The notes beneath the pieces are model-generated. The model was not told the DNA's origin and made no database searches. It saw only the letters and a list, made by a program, of their open reading frames with translations. A DNA stretch of 45,751 nt from Candidatus Poribacteria bacterium (GTDB lineage: Bacteria > Poribacteria > WGA-4E > WGA-3G). The stretch covers positions 1-45,751 of the forward strand of contig JAJEEK010000036.1 of NCBI GenBank assembly GCA_022821065.1, in the 5' to 3' direction. Each line of letters starts with the position of its first letter. Within the stretch, counting starts at the first letter, position 1. Both the position numbers and the translations under genes were made by a program. Shown here piece after piece: positions 42,443-45,751 of the stretch.

Positions 42443-43690
42443 ATGAATAGAAATTGGTTGATTTCCTCAACTTTAGTGGTATCGCTTTTGCTCTTAAGCC
42501 TAAGTCTCCAAAGTTGTACCGCTAATAAAATAAACCTACGAAAAACACTGGATACAAAGGAAACCCTACAGGTGCAAGCATATTGGGATCCAATTGCAGA
42601 CGCTTCGCTCGGAATGCCTGATCAGTCACCGAAGCACGCTGCGCTGTTTAGGAATCTCTCACCGGCACACGCCAGCCGAGAATATGAGATAGACGCTTTC
42701 AAAGTCTTTTTTTCAAAAGGGTCGGTTCCTGTCGGACACGTATGGAAACTGGATATCAACGCAGTGATCCCCTTTCTTCAGCAATTTCACCCCGGGGCAA
42801 CCGGTGAGATGCACATAAACCCAGGCGGAGACGCTGCCATAGAGATACTTGGTCAGCGCATAGTTCTGATAAAGGTAGGTCTGGAGTCAGAGGGTGCCTT
42901 CGCATGTCTTCGCGCCCTTTCGCCAGCTTATGCCGAAATCGTCTTCAGAATCCACGCCGAATTCCAACTTGATAAGGAGGCACGTGCCTACTTTACACCC
43001 GCACAATTCACCGGACGATTGATACTCAATCGGAACAATGGATCTATTCGCGAATTTTCGCTTTATCTCCCGTCGCGTAATACCAATGTCGATATCAACG
43101 CCTTTGGAAGCGCAGATATGGTCTTCGTGCCGCGTATGGAACTTATTGCACAGAACACGCACGATGAGCGTAATATTGTATGGGAAACTGCCATCACTGA
43201 TAACGAAGCGAAAGATTTGTTGGAGGCTTCCTTCTACAAATTTTCAGCAATTGAAAGGCACCCTATTAAGGAGGCCATCGCACAAGCACAAGCGGAGAAT
43301 CGCCCGATTCATGTGGTTCTTACCTGGGGTGTGTTTGACGACGAATCGTGCTGAGCGAGCGGTAAAACCTTGAGGGCAGGTGTCCTCTCCGATTCAAAAA
43401 TTATAAAATTGCTCAATAAGCATTACATTAGTATATTCCTACGTCCCAGAGACTTGCGTGAACTTCAGAAGGAAACGAAGGACAAATCAGTAAGTAAATT
43501 CGCAAATACGGTTTCCACAACGTTTGAAGCAGCTGTCGCACAGGGCGTAGATGGTTCGGTAAACAGTTTTGTACTATCGCCTCAATTGGAGTTGATAGGT
43601 CATTTACCTTATCAGGATCTAATGCAGAATGAGTCCATTAACGTGGCATACCTGAGATTTCTAAAGGATTCCCTAAAAAAAAACAAGTAG
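42443..43690 (+). CDS. Selenoprotein A: lipoprotein with Cys-Sec thioredoxin-like domain (TGA at 43352-43354 read as Sec304)
   Basis: 415 residues if the in-frame TGA is read as selenocysteine. A lipoprotein signal ends in LSLQSC (Cys25). Residues about 60-275 form an N-terminal domain shared with the next gene (VGHVWKL, MHINPGG, FRIHAEF near 168-174, FTPAQFTGRL). Residues about 285-415 look thioredoxin-like: strand RPIHVVLTWG, then DDESC-U-ASGKTLRAGVL, a helix, and SFVLSPQLELIGHLP. Cys303-Sec304 would form a selenenylsulfide redox pair. AAGGAG stands 8 nt before the ATG. Conventional calling ends it at Cys303 and yields a spurious second frame from 43370. An envelope redox or repair role is inferred. 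Confidence 0.88.
43352..43387 (+). promoter_or_regulatory. Sec codon TGA and bacterial SECIS-like element of selenoprotein A
   Basis: After the TGA come 17 nt and then GAGGGCAGGTGTCCTC (43372-43387), which folds into a 6-bp stem (one G-U) with the apical loop AGGU. Its GCAGGU core equals that of the E. coli fdhF SECIS, the SelB-binding element. The loop lies 23 nt after the TGA, within the usual bacterial range. The same hairpin occurs in the paralogue at the same distance. Confidence 0.85.
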
Positions 43691-43799
43691 GTCAGATTTG
43701 GAACCGGGGCATCGTTAACAGGAAAGGGTTAGCCCGCCGACACCTGATTGCTAATTCCTATTTCACTGATAAACGACTCCTGAAAACTGAAAAGGCAAA

Positions 43800-43840
43800 A
43801 ATTAGGCAACCGTTTTGTCTGTTCCCCGCGTCACTATATA
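43800..43840 (+). promoter_or_regulatory. ECF-sigma-like promoter, copy 2 (second selenoprotein gene)
   Basis: GCAACC (43806-43811), 17 bp, CGTC (43829-43832), about 97 nt before the ATG of the second gene. It matches copy 1 at both hexamers and flanks; the spacer middle differs (CTGTT against GCATC). The rest of the gap 43691-43928 shows no gene. Confidence 0.6.
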
Positions 43841-43928
43841 TCAAGATTAGGGTCTACGCGAACAACATTTTTTGTATAGGTGATGTTACGGAGCACTTTC
43901 GCGTTAATTATTACAAAGGAGATAAAGT

Positions 43929-45635
43929 ATGAAAATCTTAAGCATTGTACTACTCGTTCTAATCGTGATGAGTGGACAACTCAACGCCGACAACCACTCG
44001 GCAGCGAATAAGAAAATCAAACTTAACCTTGATGACACCTCTGAGGTGTCTGTCCAGGGCTTTATTGCGCCGATTGGAGATACTGTGTCCAATTCCGGTA
44101 GGAACTGGCCCGCTTTGACAAATATGCGGGTTGTTGCGCAGGAAAAGCAATATCCGGCATCGCTTTTTCATGCTTTTCTGCCAAGCCAACTGGCTTTTCT
44201 TCCAAGTAAACGGGTTTCAGTTGGTGAACTCTGGAAGGTCAAGCCGGATGGGGTACTGGAATTGCTGCGGCAGCTGCACCCGAATCCGAGTGTGAATATG
44301 CATATTAATACGGGAGATTCGTATGGTCTGTGGGCATGCTTACGTGCCTATAATGATAAGTTTGCCGATATCGCCTTTCGCATCCATGCAGAATTTGTCT
44401 TTGAGGATGGTTGGTTTACACCGTCCCAGTTTGCGGGACATCTTGTGATTGATCGAGTGAACGCGCGCGTCGCGTTTTTCGTAATGCGCGTTCCGGGGGG
44501 TCCGGTCAACTTTGATTTCAATCGGATAGTAGATGGCAGCCGTGTAGCGGGTGCGGGTTTTTGTTCGCAAGTCGAACTTCGCGCTGGCACGCAGGAGATT
44601 CTGGAAAATGTCGAATTCACAGAAGCGATTACCCAAGAAGCTGCGGAACGCGCCTTGATACTCCGCTTCTATAAATCCCAACAAATTAATTGGGTACAAC
44701 CGGACCAAGTCTTGGAGATGGCACACACCCAACAGAAACCGATTCACGCTATATCTATAGATGGCCCCTTGGATAATGAGTCGTGCTGAGGGAGCGGCAA
44801 AAGCCTGAGGGCAGGTGTCCTCAATGATAACCGTGTTATTAATTTCTTGAACGAAAACTTCATCAATGTTTGGGTGTCGAATGTAGAATTAGAGCGCACA
44901 CCCTTTAAACAGAAATTCATGGGACTCAGACAGCAGCAAGGCTTCAAACCGTTTGACAAAACGCGCCCGTTAGCACAAGCCATCATGAAAGGCTGGAAGA
45001 AACACTCACCCGCAGATTCTTTGGTGCTATCAACGGAACTTGAACTGATGGGGAGACTCCCCGTCAATGAACGCGCTTCACCCTATAATGGAGCCAAAGG
45101 GTATCTGTTCTTTCTCCAGGAATCCTTGGACGGAAAACTCCCAGGATTGCGCGAGGAATCCTCAGAACCTCAACCAAAAGATTGGGATACCGTTCTCGAA
45201 ACCGCTGTCGAGTCGGGTGTTATTAAAGATAACAGTTTGAGCGTTGGACTTACTTATGAACACCCCGAGAAAGAAATTCTCAGTGTTTTTCGGACATCTG
45301 AGGTAGAATCTCAAGGTTACACGCTCATTGAGATTGATGCCACTGCCTTTAAAGAAGGTGGCGTGCTTATGATTGATGTCTGGGTCGGAGAATCCAAAGT
45401 TTCAGGGTCGTTTGACCTGTTTGCTGCGGATACTACAGAACTTGTGCCTGACAATGCCCTTGCCTCCGTAAGGGATATTCCAACGAATCAGAGAGAAGTT
45501 ATCAAGTATCCTTTTGATCGGGGTGGAGTCTTTAAGTTAGGTGCCAGGGGTAGTTCAAGTGAGAAAGGAAACATCAACGGTTTTCTCGCTAAAATTTCTG
45601 TAGAAACTCCATCAGCAAAAAACACCGAAAAGTAA
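43929..45635 (+). CDS. Selenoprotein B: secreted paralogue with Cys-Sec thioredoxin-like domain and extra C-terminal beta domain (TGA at 44787-44789 read as Sec287)
   Basis: 568 residues with the TGA read as selenocysteine. A cleavable signal peptide (ILSIVLLVLIVMSGQLNA) replaces the lipobox of copy A. The shared N-terminal domain follows (VGELWKV, MHINTGD near 124, WACLRAY, FRIHAEF 150-156, FTPSQFAGHL), then the thioredoxin-like domain: KPIHAISIDGPLDNESC-U-, GSGKSLRAGVL and SLVLSTELELMGRLP. About residues 410-568 form an extra beta-sandwich (LSVGLTYEHPEKEILSVF, GVLMIDVWVGESKVSGSFDL, GGVFKLGARGSSSEKGNI) absent from copy A. AAAGGAG precedes the ATG. Automated calls would split it at Cys286. 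Confidence 0.88.
44787..44822 (+). promoter_or_regulatory. Sec codon TGA and bacterial SECIS-like element of selenoprotein B
   Basis: TGA, 17 nt, then GAGGGCAGGTGTCCTC (44807-44822), the same 16 nt as in copy A, with one more T-A pair closing the stem. The apical loop is AGGU. Around it the third codon positions differ between the copies, so identity of the hairpin goes beyond protein conservation. Confidence 0.85.
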
Positions 45636-45689
45636 CCGGACCCTAAGTACAGTAGATATAGTTCTCAATAACTCAAAAGGATATGAAAA

Positions 45690-45751
45690 ATGAAGATGAC
45701 CAGATTCGTAAGTTTTATACTTTTTTTAACGCTTGCTATGTTTCTTGTAAA
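45690..45751 (+). CDS. 5' end of a secreted protein gene, cut by the window edge
   Basis: The ATG at 45690 has AAAAGGA 8 nt upstream and opens MKMTRFVSFILFLTLAMFLV, a classic signal peptide. It begins 54 nt after selenoprotein B with no promoter between, so it is probably in the same operon. Whether it is a third paralogue cannot be seen here. Confidence 0.6.
   Translation, partial: MKMTRFVSFILFLTLAMFLV

Noticed and set aside
43352..43354. Reading the TGA in the first 42-43 kb gene as a nonsense mutation that splits the gene
   Set aside because: The paralogue has TGA at the same codon, homology continues in frame after both, and the same hairpin follows each. Two independent identical nonsense mutations are unlikely.

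Overview
The window looks like a chromosomal segment of a Gram-negative, still poorly cultured bacterium. The gene content fits Candidatus Poribacteria or a close relative: several phytanoyl-CoA-dioxygenase-like (PhyH) enzymes in a row, many small secreted proteins and lipoproteins, futalosine-type menaquinone genes, and Uma2 and toxin-antitoxin-like pairs. That assignment is an inference from gene content. Many genes have near-consensus sigma-70 promoters (TTGACA-like, 17 bp, TATAAT-like) and clear Shine-Dalgarno sites. I saw no rRNA, tRNA or CRISPR array.

Layout. 0.2-3.5 kb: mobile and defence-like genes, namely a DUF4926/DUF6883 pair under a palindrome-overlapped promoter, an orphan beta-class DNA methyltransferase, and a HicB/HicA module whose toxin gene is frameshifted. 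3.5-6.0 kb: an operon with a PhnY/TmpA-like dioxygenase and a PhnZ/TmpB-like HD oxygenase (oxidative phosphonate cleavage), then an unknown small protein and an alpha/beta hydrolase. 6-10.5 kb: a secreted metallophosphoesterase, a glycosyltransferase and a radical SAM/SPASM protein. 10.5-16.5 kb: a same-strand run with four PhyH paralogues, a PL10 pectate lyase, an M48 lipoprotein protease and a DUF2283/DUF4258-like pair. 16.5-19.3 kb: cell-envelope proteins. 19.3-22.8 kb: an amidohydrolase with a BMP-type ABC ATPase and binding protein, but no permeases. 23-25.7 kb: a secreted LamG-like protein and a TPR protein. 25.9-31.3 kb: a UbiD decarboxylase, a flavoprotein reductase and DNA polymerase I. 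32-36 kb: an RRM protein, TrpRS, Uma2, a SAM hydrolase and a TIM-barrel isomerase. 36.2-40.3 kb: mqnE-mqnA-fur, then an unusual IscU-like/IscA-like pair. 40.4-41.7 kb: a GH32 fructan hydrolase.

The main discovery is at 42.0-45.7 kb. Two tandem paralogous secreted proteins are each interrupted by an in-frame TGA directly after a cysteine. In both, homology continues in the same frame, and a stem-loop with an AGGT apical loop lies 17 nt after the TGA, with an identical 16-nt core. They are best read as two selenoproteins with a vicinal Cys-Sec motif (ESC-U-xSGKxLRAGVL) in a thioredoxin-like domain, behind a shared N-terminal domain I do not recognise. Both are preceded by the same ECF-sigma-like promoter (GCAACC, 17 bp, CGTC). 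In the first copy a 231-bp palindromic MITE-like element sits between that promoter and the gene. Standard gene calling would truncate or split both genes.

Other points of interest are a C-terminal motif (TL-x-VDP ... TTWGR-x-KQ) shared by two otherwise different secreted proteins, an IscU-like scaffold that has lost two of its three cluster cysteines, and an MqnE with a CX5CX2C cluster motif.
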